Shown: positions 52,742 through 62,109, numbered from the stretch's first letter. The stretch is 64,000 bases of DNA from Neotamlana sedimentorum (GCF_000943565.1 NZ_JTDW01000013.1:1-64000); one strand, 5' to 3'. Made by a program: numbers and translations. The notes: generated by a model from the letters alone, not told the origin.

Positions 52742-53364
52742 TATATTGCATTTAGTTGCTGAGACTCTAAATAATTTAAGGCATTTGGGCCTTCGTTAAA
52801 TAGTAAATCCAGAATACTTAAATTGGGTATAAAACCGTGTTTACTGCTAAAAACTTGGGTGTAGCTATCAAAGTTAGGCGTGCTTTCCTTTTTTGCATTA
52901 ACTAGTGGTCTAAAATCTGTTTTATCGTTTATTTCTTTTTGATAAGTTTCAGATTTAGTAAAATTTAAATCCAATTGTAAACAATCACAAATTACCTCAA
53001 AACACTTCAAATTAAAATCTAGAATATAGTCTTGTTTTGTTGTAAATAATGGTTGTAATTCATCTTCATAAAATTCAAAAAAAGGTGAAGTTTTGTAAGC
53101 CGATTCTAAAGATTTCCAATGATTAAGTTGCCATTTTTCTTCATTAAAAATTTTAACGTCGCGGTATTTTTGTCTGTTTTTTTGCGAGTAACTAACTGGA
53201 ATATTTAAAGTAAGTTTTCCGTTTGCGCCGTAAATATTTGTACGATTACGGTAGGTTTGTTTTATAAAATTATCATCCATTTCAAAACATACTTCGTCTG
53301 CATTTGCCATAGCAACAAAGTGTTTAATGTTTGGAAAATATGTTGGGTGGATAATAATGTTCAT
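52741..53364 (-). CDS. WbqC family protein
   Basis: 207-aa soluble protein of the WbqC family: IIHPTYFPNIKHFVAMANADEVCFE at the N-terminus, YRNRTNIYGANGKLTLNIPV and LNHWKSLESAYKTSPFF. Members are often found in surface-glycan loci, but their reaction is uncertain. It lies downstream of lepB after a 92-nt gap that holds a perfect 20-bp palindrome. Confidence 0.88.
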   Translation of the reverse strand: MNIIIHPTYFPNIKHFVAMANADEVCFEMDDNFIKQTYRNRTNIYGANGKLTLNIPVSYSQKNRQKYRDVKIFNEEKWQLNHWKSLESAYKTSPFFEFYEDELQPLFTTKQDYILDFNLKCFEVICDCLQLDLNFTKSETYQKEINDKTDFRPLVNAKKESTPNFDSYTQVFSSKHGFIPNLSILDLLFNEGPNALNYLESQQLNAI

Positions 53365-53371
53365 AATCTAA

Positions 53372-53391
53372 ATTCCCACTATAGTGGGAAT
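53372..53391. repeat. Perfect 20-bp palindrome between lepB and the WbqC gene
   Basis: ATTCCCACTATAGTGGGAAT is its own reverse complement over all 20 bases and starts 8 bp upstream of the WbqC start codon. There is no T tract, so it is not a standard terminator. It could be a repressor site, a REP-like dispersed repeat or an mRNA hairpin limiting WbqC translation. Confidence 0.7.
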
Positions 53392-53456
53392 CTTAATAGA
53401 AGTTGTCTTAATGTTTTAAATCGCTTAAAGTGTATGAAGTGTTTCGATAGTTTTTG

Positions 53457-55028
53457 TTATTCTGCCTTCTTACGCTTACGCCATTGGCTAAACCCAAAAT
53501 AAGCAGCTATTAAAACTAAAAATGGAATTAAGAAAGAGGTTGCTTTTCCAGTACCAGAAACGGTTGTAAAAAAGCGTTTCCAACGTGGGCTAGAGCCATC
53601 CCAACTCATCCAAATAAACACCGGTTTACCAACCACATGGCTAAACGGTACAAATCCCCACGCACGAGCATCGATAGAGTTGTGGCGGTTATCGCCCATC
53701 ATCCAATAATAATTTTGTTTAAAGGTGTAGCTGTTGGCCACTTCACCATTTATTAAAATTTGGTTGCCGTTTACGCTTAAGGTATTGCCTTCGTATTCTG
53801 TAATGGCACGTTTATAAAGTGGTAAATTATCTACTGTAATTGCTATACTTTTTCCTTCTTCAGGAATATAAAGTGGTCCAAACTGATCTATATTCCAGTT
53901 GTAATTTGGGTCATGCGGAAAAATACTAGGATCGCGCTCGCCTTTTTCTTTTATGTTGGGCGTAATGCTAACTACATTTGGGTTGTTTTTAAATTTGGCT
54001 AATGCTTCATCTGAAATAGCTGAAAAATAATAGGTGTTTTGGTTATTTATAATTCCAAAACCATCAGTAATATCGTAGCGATCTTTTAAGTATTTTGGGT
54101 TAAACTGACTCGTTTTAGGCTGTACAAAATAGCTAAATTGTAAGTGAGCTCTATCCGGTAGTTCGTTTTTCTTTCCGTTAATATAAACAAAACCATCGCG
54201 AACTTCTAAAGTATCACCAGCAACACCAACACAACGTTTAACTAAGTTGGTTTTTTTATCGATTGGCTTGTAGTAATTACGATCTGGATGAAAATTATTC
54301 ATATCTAAAAGCGTATCGGCTGGTTGGTTAAATACTACAATATCGTTACGCTCTATTTTTTCAAATCCAGGAATGCGTAAATATGGTAGTTGTAACAAGT
54401 TTTTCCATGACTTACTATCCTTATGGTCGTCGAATAAATACGATTTCTTTTGTAATATAGGAATAGTGTCGTGTACCATTGGAGCAGCTACAGTTGTGTT
54501 TGGTACACGCGCACCGTAGTGAAATTTACTAACAAATAAAAAGTCGCCAACTAGCAACGATTTTTCTAGGGACGACGACGGAATAGTAAATGGCTGTATA
54601 AAATAAGTGTGTACAATAGTTGCAGCCACGATAGCGAATAAAATAGAACTTGTCCATTCACCAGAACCAGATTTTGGTTGTAAACTCCTGTTCTCAATAT
54701 AACTTACATCTGCAACATAATTTAAATAGTAGTTGTAAAAACCTAAGGTTAAAACAGCAAGGGCAGTGTCTAAATGAGTGTTTTTACCAAAACTTCTGGC
54801 AGTTTCTACCCAAACTACAATAAACATGATTAGGTTTACAATGGGTAGGAATAATAAAATTGTCCACCACCAAGGGCGGTTAATTATTTTCATTAAAATT
54901 ACGGCATTATAAACCGGAACAAATGCTTCCCAAGCTTGTTTACCTGCTTTAATATAAAGTTTCCAGGTGCCTAAACCATGAATTACTTGAATAATTAAAA
55001 AGAAAATAAACCACTGAGACCAAGTCAT
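53457..55028 (-). CDS. lepB: Signal peptidase I with N-terminal membrane domain and large insertion
   Basis: 523 aa, far longer than the 250-320 aa usual for LepB. Residues 1-110 form a DUF5684-like membrane region. The catalytic Ser153 lies in IPSSSLEKSLLVGD (Leu replaces the usual Met) and the general base Lys264 in LVKRCVGVAGD. About 110 residues separate Ser and Lys, and a further long insertion (about 290-420) precedes the MMGDNRHNSIDARAWGFVP motif. It removes signal peptides of Sec-exported proteins. Large LepB forms of this kind are seen in Bacteroidota. Confidence 0.95.
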   Translation of the reverse strand: MTWSQWFIFFLIIQVIHGLGTWKLYIKAGKQAWEAFVPVYNAVILMKIINRPWWWTILLFLPIVNLIMFIVVWVETARSFGKNTHLDTALAVLTLGFYNYYLNYVADVSYIENRSLQPKSGSGEWTSSILFAIVAATIVHTYFIQPFTIPSSSLEKSLLVGDFLFVSKFHYGARVPNTTVAAPMVHDTIPILQKKSYLFDDHKDSKSWKNLLQLPYLRIPGFEKIERNDIVVFNQPADTLLDMNNFHPDRNYYKPIDKKTNLVKRCVGVAGDTLEVRDGFVYINGKKNELPDRAHLQFSYFVQPKTSQFNPKYLKDRYDITDGFGIINNQNTYYFSAISDEALAKFKNNPNVVSITPNIKEKGERDPSIFPHDPNYNWNIDQFGPLYIPEEGKSIAITVDNLPLYKRAITEYEGNTLSVNGNQILINGEVANSYTFKQNYYWMMGDNRHNSIDARAWGFVPFSHVVGKPVFIWMSWDGSSPRWKRFFTTVSGTGKATSFLIPFLVLIAAYFGFSQWRKRKKAE

Positions 55029-55093
55029 AATTTTAAATTTTTATTGTTTTGTTAGTGCTATACTGAATTTATTAGTTACAAACTTAAGTAGTT

Positions 55094-55798
55094 TTAACCA
55101 ATATTTAACACGTCGTTCATAGTAAATACACCTGTTTTGCCAATAATCCATTCGGCAGCGATTACTGCTCCTAGTGCAAAGCCTTGGCGGTTATGGGCAA
55201 CGTGGTCTATGGTTATGGTGTCTACTTCGCTAGCGTAAGTAATGGTATGTGTACCTGGAACATCTTCAATACGTTTTGCTGTAATTGGAATTATGTTTTC
55301 TCCGTTTTCATCTAATTTCCAATCGCTAAAATTATTATTGTTTGAAATTATATCGTTGGCTAAAGAAATAGCAGTACCGCTTGGTGCATCAAGTTTTTGG
55401 GTGTGATGAATTTCTTCCATTGAAACGTTGTATTGTTTTAAGTTACTCATCATTTTTGCTAAGTACTTATTCATTTCAAAGAAAATATTAACTCCTAAAC
55501 TAAAATTTGATGCATAAATAAATGCGCCTTTTTTTTCGTTACATAAGGCAACAGCATTGTCGAAATTATCTAGCCAACCAGTAGTGCCTGAAATTACAGG
55601 AACACCATTATTTAAGCAGTTAGAAATATTATTAAAAGCCACGTTTGGAATACTAAAGTCTATAGCAACATCGGCCAGTGTAATATCGTAATCGGTGTTG
55701 TCTTTGTCTATTTTTAAAACAATTTCATGTCCGCGGTTAATGGCAATTTGTTCAATGGTTTTGCCCATTTTTCCGTATCCTAGTAAAGCTATTTTCAT
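55094..55798 (-). CDS. dapB: 4-hydroxy-tetrahydrodipicolinate reductase
   Basis: 234-aa lysine/diaminopimelate biosynthesis enzyme. The N-terminal nucleotide fold is MKIALLGYGKMGKTIE, then ISGTTGW and ASNFSLGVNIFFEMN. The catalytic region is EEIHHTQKLDAPSGTA, and the C-terminal NRQGFALGAVIAAEWI is typical. The order with DUF5683, parB and parA upstream and lepB downstream is characteristic of flavobacteria. Confidence 0.96.
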   Translation of the reverse strand: MKIALLGYGKMGKTIEQIAINRGHEIVLKIDKDNTDYDITLADVAIDFSIPNVAFNNISNCLNNGVPVISGTTGWLDNFDNAVALCNEKKGAFIYASNFSLGVNIFFEMNKYLAKMMSNLKQYNVSMEEIHHTQKLDAPSGTAISLANDIISNNNNFSDWKLDENGENIIPITAKRIEDVPGTHTITYASEVDTITIDHVAHNRQGFALGAVIAAEWIIGKTGVFTMNDVLNIG

Positions 55799-55830
55799 AT
55801 GTTTATAATGGTAATTCTGTTTTATAAAGG

Positions 55831-56463
55831 CTAAAACTTAAAATTTAATGTAAGGCCTAAATTATTTGTAGCGTTAATTTCATTAAACTCGTAATGTGGG
55901 GCCAAAGATAAGTTTTCATCTACGTTGTATTGCATTAAATGCGCATCAACATTAGCATCAATTATGTTTAAAGCATATAAACCAATAGTTACTAATAATG
56001 AAATTTCTTTTTGTTGTTTGTAAAAATCTTGCGCAGTTTCAAGATTGTCTGTAGATATTCTAGGCTCGTCTAATAGTGTTCCATTGGTATCGTAATAAAA
56101 TTCATCATTTGTAAAACCTGCAAGTCTACTTTTATAAGCATCACGGTAACGATTGTACTGTTTGTTATTATCAATATAAAAATATAGCCCTGTACCAAGT
56201 GCCGCATAAACTAATGGAACTTTCCAGTATTTTTTGTTGTACACTTGGCCTAAACCTGGTAAAATGGCCGAGAAAAAGGCGGCTTTTGCTGGTCGTAAGG
56301 CATCAATAGGTTCTCGAATTTCAAAAATAGAATCGATAACGACTTCTTCTGGAAGTTGTTGTTTTTTTGATTCTTTGGTTTTGTTTTCGTTTTGAGCTAG
56401 TAATGAAAAACTACAGAATAAAAATAAAAGACTTGCTATTACGGTTTTATTTAGCACCTTCAA
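55831..56463 (-). CDS. DUF5683 family exported membrane protein
   Basis: 210 aa with a signal peptide (1-23, ending SLLAQ) and the DUF5683 core ALRPAKAAFFSAILPGLGQVYNKKYWKVPLVYAALGTGLYFY (about 55-98), including the LPGLGQ(V/I)YN loop. Two or three hydrophobic segments. Its function is unknown. Its start lies 17 nt inside the parB end, indicating coupling. Confidence 0.85.
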   Translation of the reverse strand: MKVLNKTVIASLLFLFCSFSLLAQNENKTKESKKQQLPEEVVIDSIFEIREPIDALRPAKAAFFSAILPGLGQVYNKKYWKVPLVYAALGTGLYFYIDNNKQYNRYRDAYKSRLAGFTNDEFYYDTNGTLLDEPRISTDNLETAQDFYKQQKEISLLVTIGLYALNIIDANVDAHLMQYNVDENLSLAPHYEFNEINATNNLGLTLNFKF

Positions 56464-57352
56464 CTAATTTTTTAATACGGTTAAAATCTTCTTCGGAATG
56501 AAAGGGAATAGTAATTTTTCCTTTACCGTTTTTAGAGACTTTAACGTCAATTTTATGCCCAAAGTATTCCGAAAACGAATTAATTCCGGTTTTTATAAAC
56601 GTCGGTATGTCATTATCTGCTTTACTTGCAGAAGCATTATTGCTTGGGGAGTTTATATTACGAACCATATTTTCGGTATCTCTAACCGATAACTTTTTGG
56701 TAAGAATACTTTCGTAAATATCAAGCTGTATACTGGTGTCGTCTATGGCAATTAAAGCGCGACCATGACCCATAGATATAAAGCCATCACGCATACCTGT
56801 TTGAATAATAGGATCTAATTTTAATAAACGCAAATAATTAGTAATGGTTGAGCGTTTTTTGCCTACGCGCTCACTCATTTGTTCTTGGGTTAAATTTATC
56901 TCGTCGATTAAACGTTGGTATGATAATGCAATTTCAATAGGATCTAAATCTTGACGTTGAATGTTTTCAACCAAGGCCATTTCTAGCGATTCTTGGTCGT
57001 TGGCTATTCTTACATAGGCAGGAATAGTTTCAAGATTAATTAATTTTGAAGCTCTAAAACGACGTTCACCAGAAACCAATTGGTATTTGTTATGTGCCAT
57101 CTTTCTAACCGTAATAGGTTGAATGATGCCTAACTCTCTTATTGAAGATGCTAATTCGCGTAATGATTCTTCACTAAAATTTGTTCGTGGTTGAAACGGA
57201 TTAACTTCAATATGCTCTAAATCTAATTCAACTATATTGCCAATAACTTTATCAGCATTTTTATCTTGTGCTGACTGGATATCGTTATCCGGATCTTTTA
57301 ATAAGGCCGATAAGCCTCTTCCTAAAGCTTGTTTCTTGTTTGCCTTCGCCAT
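56447..57352 (-). CDS. parB: Chromosome partitioning protein ParB
   Basis: 301 aa. The ParB/Srx CTP-binding domain shows IEVNPFQPRTNFSEESL (about 49-65), VSGERRFRASKL and ALVENIQRQDLDPIE. The HTH region has LTQEQMSERVGKKRSTITNYLRLL (about 154-177), and a C-terminal dimerisation part ends with the window of basic residues. It binds parS and spreads as a clamp. No parS-like TGTTTCACGTGAAACA was noticed in this window. Confidence 0.96.
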   Translation of the reverse strand: MAKANKKQALGRGLSALLKDPDNDIQSAQDKNADKVIGNIVELDLEHIEVNPFQPRTNFSEESLRELASSIRELGIIQPITVRKMAHNKYQLVSGERRFRASKLINLETIPAYVRIANDQESLEMALVENIQRQDLDPIEIALSYQRLIDEINLTQEQMSERVGKKRSTITNYLRLLKLDPIIQTGMRDGFISMGHGRALIAIDDTSIQLDIYESILTKKLSVRDTENMVRNINSPSNNASASKADNDIPTFIKTGINSFSEYFGHKIDVKVSKNGKGKITIPFHSEEDFNRIKKLVEGAK

Positions 57353-57356
57353 AATT

Positions 57357-58121
57357 TTAGGAGTTTTTAGTAATAATTTCTTTGGCCAAACTTAAGTAAT
57401 TATTTGCACCTTTACTTGAGGCATCAAAATTAATAATACTTTCACCATAACTTGGGGCTTCACTTAAACGTACATTACGCTGAATAATAGTTTGAAATAC
57501 CATATCATTAAAGTGCTTTTGTACTTCTTCTACCACTTGATTAGATAGTCTTAAACGTGCATCGTACATGGTAAGTAATAAGCCTTCAATATCTAAATCT
57601 TGATTATGTATTTTTTGTACACTTTTTATGGTATTTAATAATTTACCCAGACCCTCAAGTGCAAAATATTCGCACTGAATAGGTATAATTACGGAATCTG
57701 CTGCAGTTAGTGCGTTTAGCGTTAATAAACCAAGCGATGGCGCACAATCTATTAAAATATAATCGTAGTCGCTTTTAATGTCATTTAAAGCTTTTTTTAA
57801 CATGTACTCACGATTATCTTTATCTACTAATTCAATTTCAATTGCTACCAAGTCAATATGTGCAGGTATAATATCTAAATTAGGTGTGCTAGTATTTACA
57901 ATGGCTTCTTTAGGCCCGTGTGAATGTTCTAAAATTTGGTAAGTTCCAATTTCGACTGATTCTACATCAACGCCAATTCCTGAAGTGGCATTAGCCTGAG
58001 GATCGGCGTCTATAAGCAACACCTTTTTTTCTAAAACACCTAACGAAGCTGCTAAATTAATTGAGGTAGTTGTTTTTCCAACACCACCTTTTTGGTTAGC
58101 AATTGCTATAATTTTACCCAT
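57357..58121 (-). CDS. parA: Chromosome partitioning ATPase ParA (Soj)
   Basis: 254-aa deviant-Walker ATPase: IIAIANQKGGVGKTTTSINLAASLG (4-28), then LLIDADPQANATSGIG, DYILIDCAPSLG and RRNVRLSEAPSYGESI. It has no N-terminal HTH, the type used for chromosomes. parB follows after 4 nt. About 270 nt separate its start from the divergent alginate lyase gene. Confidence 0.96.
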   Translation of the reverse strand: MGKIIAIANQKGGVGKTTTSINLAASLGVLEKKVLLIDADPQANATSGIGVDVESVEIGTYQILEHSHGPKEAIVNTSTPNLDIIPAHIDLVAIEIELVDKDNREYMLKKALNDIKSDYDYILIDCAPSLGLLTLNALTAADSVIIPIQCEYFALEGLGKLLNTIKSVQKIHNQDLDIEGLLLTMYDARLRLSNQVVEEVQKHFNDMVFQTIIQRNVRLSEAPSYGESIINFDASSKGANNYLSLAKEIITKNS

Positions 58122-58338
58122 TAATTAGTTTGGTTTTGTTAGGGGTAAAAATACGATTATTTATTAGTAATAAAAACGGAACTTGTTAACAAATTGGTAA
58201 ACAAATTATGGCAAAGGAATTTAGCTTGGTTTAAAATAGAAAAAATGGTTTTGAAGTTATTTTTAAGCATAGTATGCGCTTAAACGATTTTTTTGTGAAA
58301 AATATCCATAATCTACCTGTTGAGATTAAAATTTAAGC

Positions 58339-58370
58339 TATTTTTGGTAAACCAAATTGGGTAACCAATT
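58339..58370 (+). promoter_or_regulatory. Promoter with tandem palindromic operator, PL6 alginate lyase gene
   Basis: TATTTTTG (58339-58346) is an exact -7 box that runs into TTGGTAAACCAA (58344-58355, perfect palindromic arms) and then AATTGG-GTAA-CCAATT (58355-58370). Two adjacent dyads covering the transcription start fit a dimeric repressor of the GntR or LacI type. The same block recurs at 61070. In Zobellia the alginate system is repressed by the GntR-type AusR; equivalence here is inference. Confidence 0.65.
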
Positions 58371-58389
58371 AAACTAAACTTAAACTAAA

Positions 58390-61017
58390 ATGACAATCAG
58401 AAGACTAATTGGTGGTTTCTCTACGAAATCACTATTTCAAAATCTAGTGCTTTTGCTCGCAATGTTGTTTGCTACGAGCATAACTTCTCAAAATTTTACC
58501 GATGCCGATGACTTAAAAAGTGCTGTTAATGCTGCGACAAATGGCGGGACTTTTATAGTTTCAAACGGATCTTATACAGATTTTGAGGCAACTTTCGAGA
58601 ATATGGCATCCGAGAGTGAACCTATTGTTATTAAAGCTGAAACTGTTGGTGGTGTTACATTAACAGGAGAGTCATCATTTGTGTTAAAAAAATCATCACA
58701 CATAACTATTGAGGGTTTTGTGTTTAATGTGGTTGATGCAGGAACCATTATTAAACTAGAAGGCTGTAATAATATTCGCATTAGCAGAAATGTTTTTGAG
58801 CAAAGTACAACCAGTTCTGCCAAGTGGCTTTATATTGGTGGTGTTTGGGACGACACCGTTTATCCGTTTCAATACCCAAGTCATAACAATCGTATAGATC
58901 ATAATATCTTTAAAAATAAATCCAATTTGGGGAATTATTTAACAATAGACGGGTCTACAGACGATGCGAGTGACACGCCTTACCAATCGCAATACGACAG
59001 AATCGATCATAATTATTTTTATAGCAACGGGCCGAGGGCGACTAACGAGCAGGAATCTATTAGAATTGGTTGGAGCGAAATGTCGCAATCTAGTGGTTAT
59101 ACTACAGTAGAATTTAATTTATTTGAAGATTGTGATGGCGACCCCGAAATTATTTCGGTAAAATCGTGCGACAACCTAATTAGGCATAATACCTTCTTAA
59201 AAAGTTATGGAACGTTGTCCTTAAGACATGGAAATAGAAATAGAGTAGAAGGTAATTACTTTTTTGGAGGCGGAAAAACTATTGGAAGTTCAAGTACAGG
59301 ATCTAGTTTATATACTGGTGGAATTCGTATTTATGGTACCGATCATGTAATAATTAATAATTATATGGAAGGCTTAACAGGTACCCGTTGGGATGCGCCA
59401 ATTACTTTAACGTTAGGAGATGCCATTGATGGGCAAAGCACCAGTTGGAGTAAGCATTTTAGGGCTGAAGACGTGGTGATTGCCTATAATACTTTGGTTA
59501 ATAATAGTCATGGTATTGAAATTGGGTACGACAATAATGATGCTTATAATAAAGATTTAGAAAATATTACTATTGCTAATAACCTAATTACAGGTTCTGA
59601 AAATGCAATGGTGGAAATTGTTGATACTAATAACGACCAAGGCGATAAAATAACATGGATAAATAATTTAATGTATCCAACAGGTAGCGCGCAATTGCTA
59701 GTTGGCGCTACAAGCACGAGCTTTGATACGACCGAGGTTATAAATGAAAATCCGTATTTGGATTTTGATGAGACAGAAGGTGTGTACAGAACCACTGTAT
59801 ATACGCCGCTTTATGCTAGCGGAATTTCAGAATCTATTACCGAAGATATCGAAGGGCAATCTAGAGCGACCGCAAGTAATCCAGGAGCCGATAATTTTAG
59901 CGCTGAAAGTGTTAGGTATGCGCCTTTAACAACCGACGATGTTGGGCCATTTGCTTATGAGGATGGAGAAGAAACCGAAACGCTTTATGTGTCTACTATT
60001 TCGGCATTTGAAGTGGAAGGTGGAATGGCGACAGTAACTATAACATCTAATTTAGACTGGACGGTAAGTGAAACAGCCGATTGGGTGTCTATTTCTTCAA
60101 CTTCTGGAAGTAATAATGGAAGTTTTACTATAACGGTTGATGAGAATACGACCACCGAAGATCGTTCGGCATCTATTGAGGTTGTAGGAGGAACACTTTC
60201 TCGAACAATTACAGTAAACCAAATTGCGGCAGATTTAACTAGTTTGTATACCTTAATAAATACTGGGCAATTTAACGATCCGGTTTCGGTTGAATCTTTT
60301 TCTAAGGAAGAAGTTAATGAAACAACTAAGTTTAATTACGCAACAAATACTTTAGATAAAGATAATAGTACGGTTTGGGCTGCAGACGACGGAGCAGTGG
60401 TTGCTGGCGACTATAAAGGTGATGGTGAGTATATTATTTATGATTTGGGTTCTGAATACGAGCTCGATTTAATTCAGTTTACAACTACAAACAAAACCGA
60501 ATCTTTTGGGTATCAAATTTGGGTGTCAACTTCAGGAGTAAATCCAACCGATTTTTCACGTGTTTTACCAAGCTCGGGCGATTTAATTTTGACCGCCACC
60601 GGAACAACCGATTTTAATCAATATGAAATTGATGCAAACGCACGTTATGTAAAATTAATAGGTTATGGAAGGTTCAACGCTGAAGGAAATGTCAGAACAA
60701 GTGTTTGGAGTGCTATTGGAGAAATTGAATTTTTTGGTGAATCTAATGCTTTGTCTAATCCGGTGTTTAGTAAAACTAATATAAGTATTTATCCTAACCC
60801 TATAGCATCTCACTTGGTTGTTAATAATCCAAATTTTGAAGCTACCGAGGTTAAGATTTATAGTTTAAATGGAGAATTAATTTTAAAGCAAGAATTAACA
60901 GAATTGGTTTCAAGTTTTGATGTTTCCAAGGTTTCTGCAGGAATTTATATTTTAAGTTTTTTTAATAAAAATAAGTTGCTTGAGTCTAAACGTGTAGTGG
61001 TTTCTCAATACAAATAG
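58390..61017 (+). CDS. PL6 alginate lyase with BACON, discoidin-like and T9SS sorting domains
   Basis: 875-aa secreted lyase. An N-terminal signal (about 1-33) precedes the PL6 beta-helix (about 35-470). Lys258 (EIISVKS) and Arg279 (LSLRHGN) are 21 residues apart, exactly as the catalytic Lys250/Arg271 pair of the chondroitinase B/alginate lyase family. A BACON-like domain (about 535-615, SNLDWTVSETADWVSIS), a discoidin-type module (about 620-785, YDLGSEYELDLIQFTT, ARYVKLIGYGR) and a type IX sorting domain (about 795-875, SIYPNPIASH) follow. It should cleave alginate outside the cell or on its surface. Confidence 0.92.
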   Translation: MTIRRLIGGFSTKSLFQNLVLLLAMLFATSITSQNFTDADDLKSAVNAATNGGTFIVSNGSYTDFEATFENMASESEPIVIKAETVGGVTLTGESSFVLKKSSHITIEGFVFNVVDAGTIIKLEGCNNIRISRNVFEQSTTSSAKWLYIGGVWDDTVYPFQYPSHNNRIDHNIFKNKSNLGNYLTIDGSTDDASDTPYQSQYDRIDHNYFYSNGPRATNEQESIRIGWSEMSQSSGYTTVEFNLFEDCDGDPEIISVKSCDNLIRHNTFLKSYGTLSLRHGNRNRVEGNYFFGGGKTIGSSSTGSSLYTGGIRIYGTDHVIINNYMEGLTGTRWDAPITLTLGDAIDGQSTSWSKHFRAEDVVIAYNTLVNNSHGIEIGYDNNDAYNKDLENITIANNLITGSENAMVEIVDTNNDQGDKITWINNLMYPTGSAQLLVGATSTSFDTTEVINENPYLDFDETEGVYRTTVYTPLYASGISESITEDIEGQSRATASNPGADNFSAESVRYAPLTTDDVGPFAYEDGEETETLYVSTISAFEVEGGMATVTITSNLDWTVSETADWVSISSTSGSNNGSFTITVDENTTTEDRSASIEVVGGTLSRTITVNQIAADLTSLYTLINTGQFNDPVSVESFSKEEVNETTKFNYATNTLDKDNSTVWAADDGAVVAGDYKGDGEYIIYDLGSEYELDLIQFTTTNKTESFGYQIWVSTSGVNPTDFSRVLPSSGDLILTATGTTDFNQYEIDANARYVKLIGYGRFNAEGNVRTSVWSAIGEIEFFGESNALSNPVFSKTNISIYPNPIASHLVVNNPNFEATEVKIYSLNGELILKQELTELVSSFDVSKVSAGIYILSFFNKNKLLESKRVVVSQYK

Positions 61018-61044
61018 ATGATCGAGCAATGTTTAATGTTAAAA

Positions 61045-61062
61045 TTTTTGTTTAAACAAAAA
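61045..61062. repeat. 18-bp AT-rich palindrome in the 61-kb promoter
   Basis: TTTTTGTTTAAACAAAAA is perfectly self-complementary and lies just upstream of the -7 box at 61070, in the -33 region. It may be a second regulator site or a weak terminator for the PL6 transcript. Confidence 0.45.
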
Positions 61063-61069
61063 ATAAATG

Positions 61070-61106
61070 TATTTTTGGTAAACCAAATTGGTAATCCAGT
61101 TTGGTT
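61070..61106 (+). promoter_or_regulatory. Second copy of the alginate-type promoter/operator
   Basis: TATTTTTG (61070-61077) runs into TTGGTAAACCAA (61075-61086), then AATTGG-TAAT-CCAGTT (61086-61101). The first 22 bases are identical to the block at 58339, while surrounding sequence differs, so the shared part is under selection. It precedes the T9SS protein gene at 61173. Confidence 0.65.
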
Positions 61107-61172
61107 CGCCACTAAAATCACCACAACGCTAACTTGCTTTGTTAGTAAACAACTAAACTAAATTAAACTATT

Positions 61173-62087
61173 ATGAAAAAAACTTTACTCTTTTCGTTTT
61201 TAACAACAACTTTTCTAGGTTTTGCTCAAATGCAGCCTACGGTTCACAATGCTACATTCGATAATATTGCAAAATCTTCTGGGTCAGACTGTGCATGTGC
61301 TGGTTGGATTAATAAAGATATTGCTGATCAAGCAGAGTCTTCTACCTTAAGCGGTAACGATGTTGTTAAGTTAGATGATTTTGAATCAGATGGAATTTAT
61401 CAAGAAGTTGAAGTGGTTGCAAATAGCAATTATACATTAGATCTTGATTACACTTTTAAACTTTCAAGTACAACGACCAATTACATTGAAGTAATTGTTT
61501 TAAAGGGAAGTGGTTATATTAGTGGTTACACACCAGCTTATGAGCCGCCGGCTACTGCTGCACAGCAAGATTTTGGTTACGAAACTGTTGCAGCCGTTGA
61601 AATGGCCTCTAATCAGTTAGCTTATTCACAAGTTGCACCTCCAGGAAATACAGATACAAATGCAATATCTCAAATAACTTTTAATACAGGGAGCGAAACT
61701 AGTATCGCTATTTTTATACGAGCTGTTGGAGCTTATGATGCTACTTCTCACGGTGATTCAAGTAAAGATAAAGGATGGATGAATGGGGATTCTGAAATTA
61801 GATTAGATAACTTAGCTCTTGTTAATACAACTGTTTTATCTACTCAAGAAGTTTTAGGTTCAAGTTTTAAAATCTACCCTAACCCAGCTAAAGATTATAT
61901 AAATATTTCTGCTGTAAGTAATGTTAATGTTGAGTCTGTAAGCTTGTTTAATGTAATAGGTAAACAGGTTTATGCTGGAGATGCTTTAACGGAAAAGATA
62001 AATATTAGCAATTTAACTAAGGGATTGTACTTATTGAAAATTGAAGCCGACAACGGTTCCTTAAATAAAAAAATTATTATTGAATAA
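61173..62087 (+). CDS. T9SS-secreted protein of unknown fold in the alginate locus
   Basis: 304 aa with a signal peptide (1-18, FLGFAQ), a beta-rich domain (about 22-215) starting QPTVHNATFDN and containing DCACAGWINKD and the DIADQAESSTLSGNDVVKLDD region, and a type IX sorting domain (about 225-304, FKIYPNPAKDY). The core ends GDSEIRLDNLALV, a layout typical of carbohydrate-binding jelly rolls. No enzyme motif is visible. It shares its operator with the PL6 gene and sits before PL17, so an alginate-binding role is likely but unproven. Confidence 0.65.
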   Translation: MKKTLLFSFLTTTFLGFAQMQPTVHNATFDNIAKSSGSDCACAGWINKDIADQAESSTLSGNDVVKLDDFESDGIYQEVEVVANSNYTLDLDYTFKLSSTTTNYIEVIVLKGSGYISGYTPAYEPPATAAQQDFGYETVAAVEMASNQLAYSQVAPPGNTDTNAISQITFNTGSETSIAIFIRAVGAYDATSHGDSSKDKGWMNGDSEIRLDNLALVNTTVLSTQEVLGSSFKIYPNPAKDYINISAVSNVNVESVSLFNVIGKQVYAGDALTEKINISNLTKGLYLLKIEADNGSLNKKIIIE

Positions 62088-62109
62088 TTGAATAGTTGAA
62101 TTAGTCTTT

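Noticed and set aside
56447-58389. parS sites or replication origin near parAB
   Set aside because: No TGTTTCACGTGAAACA-like site or DnaA-box cluster was noticed.
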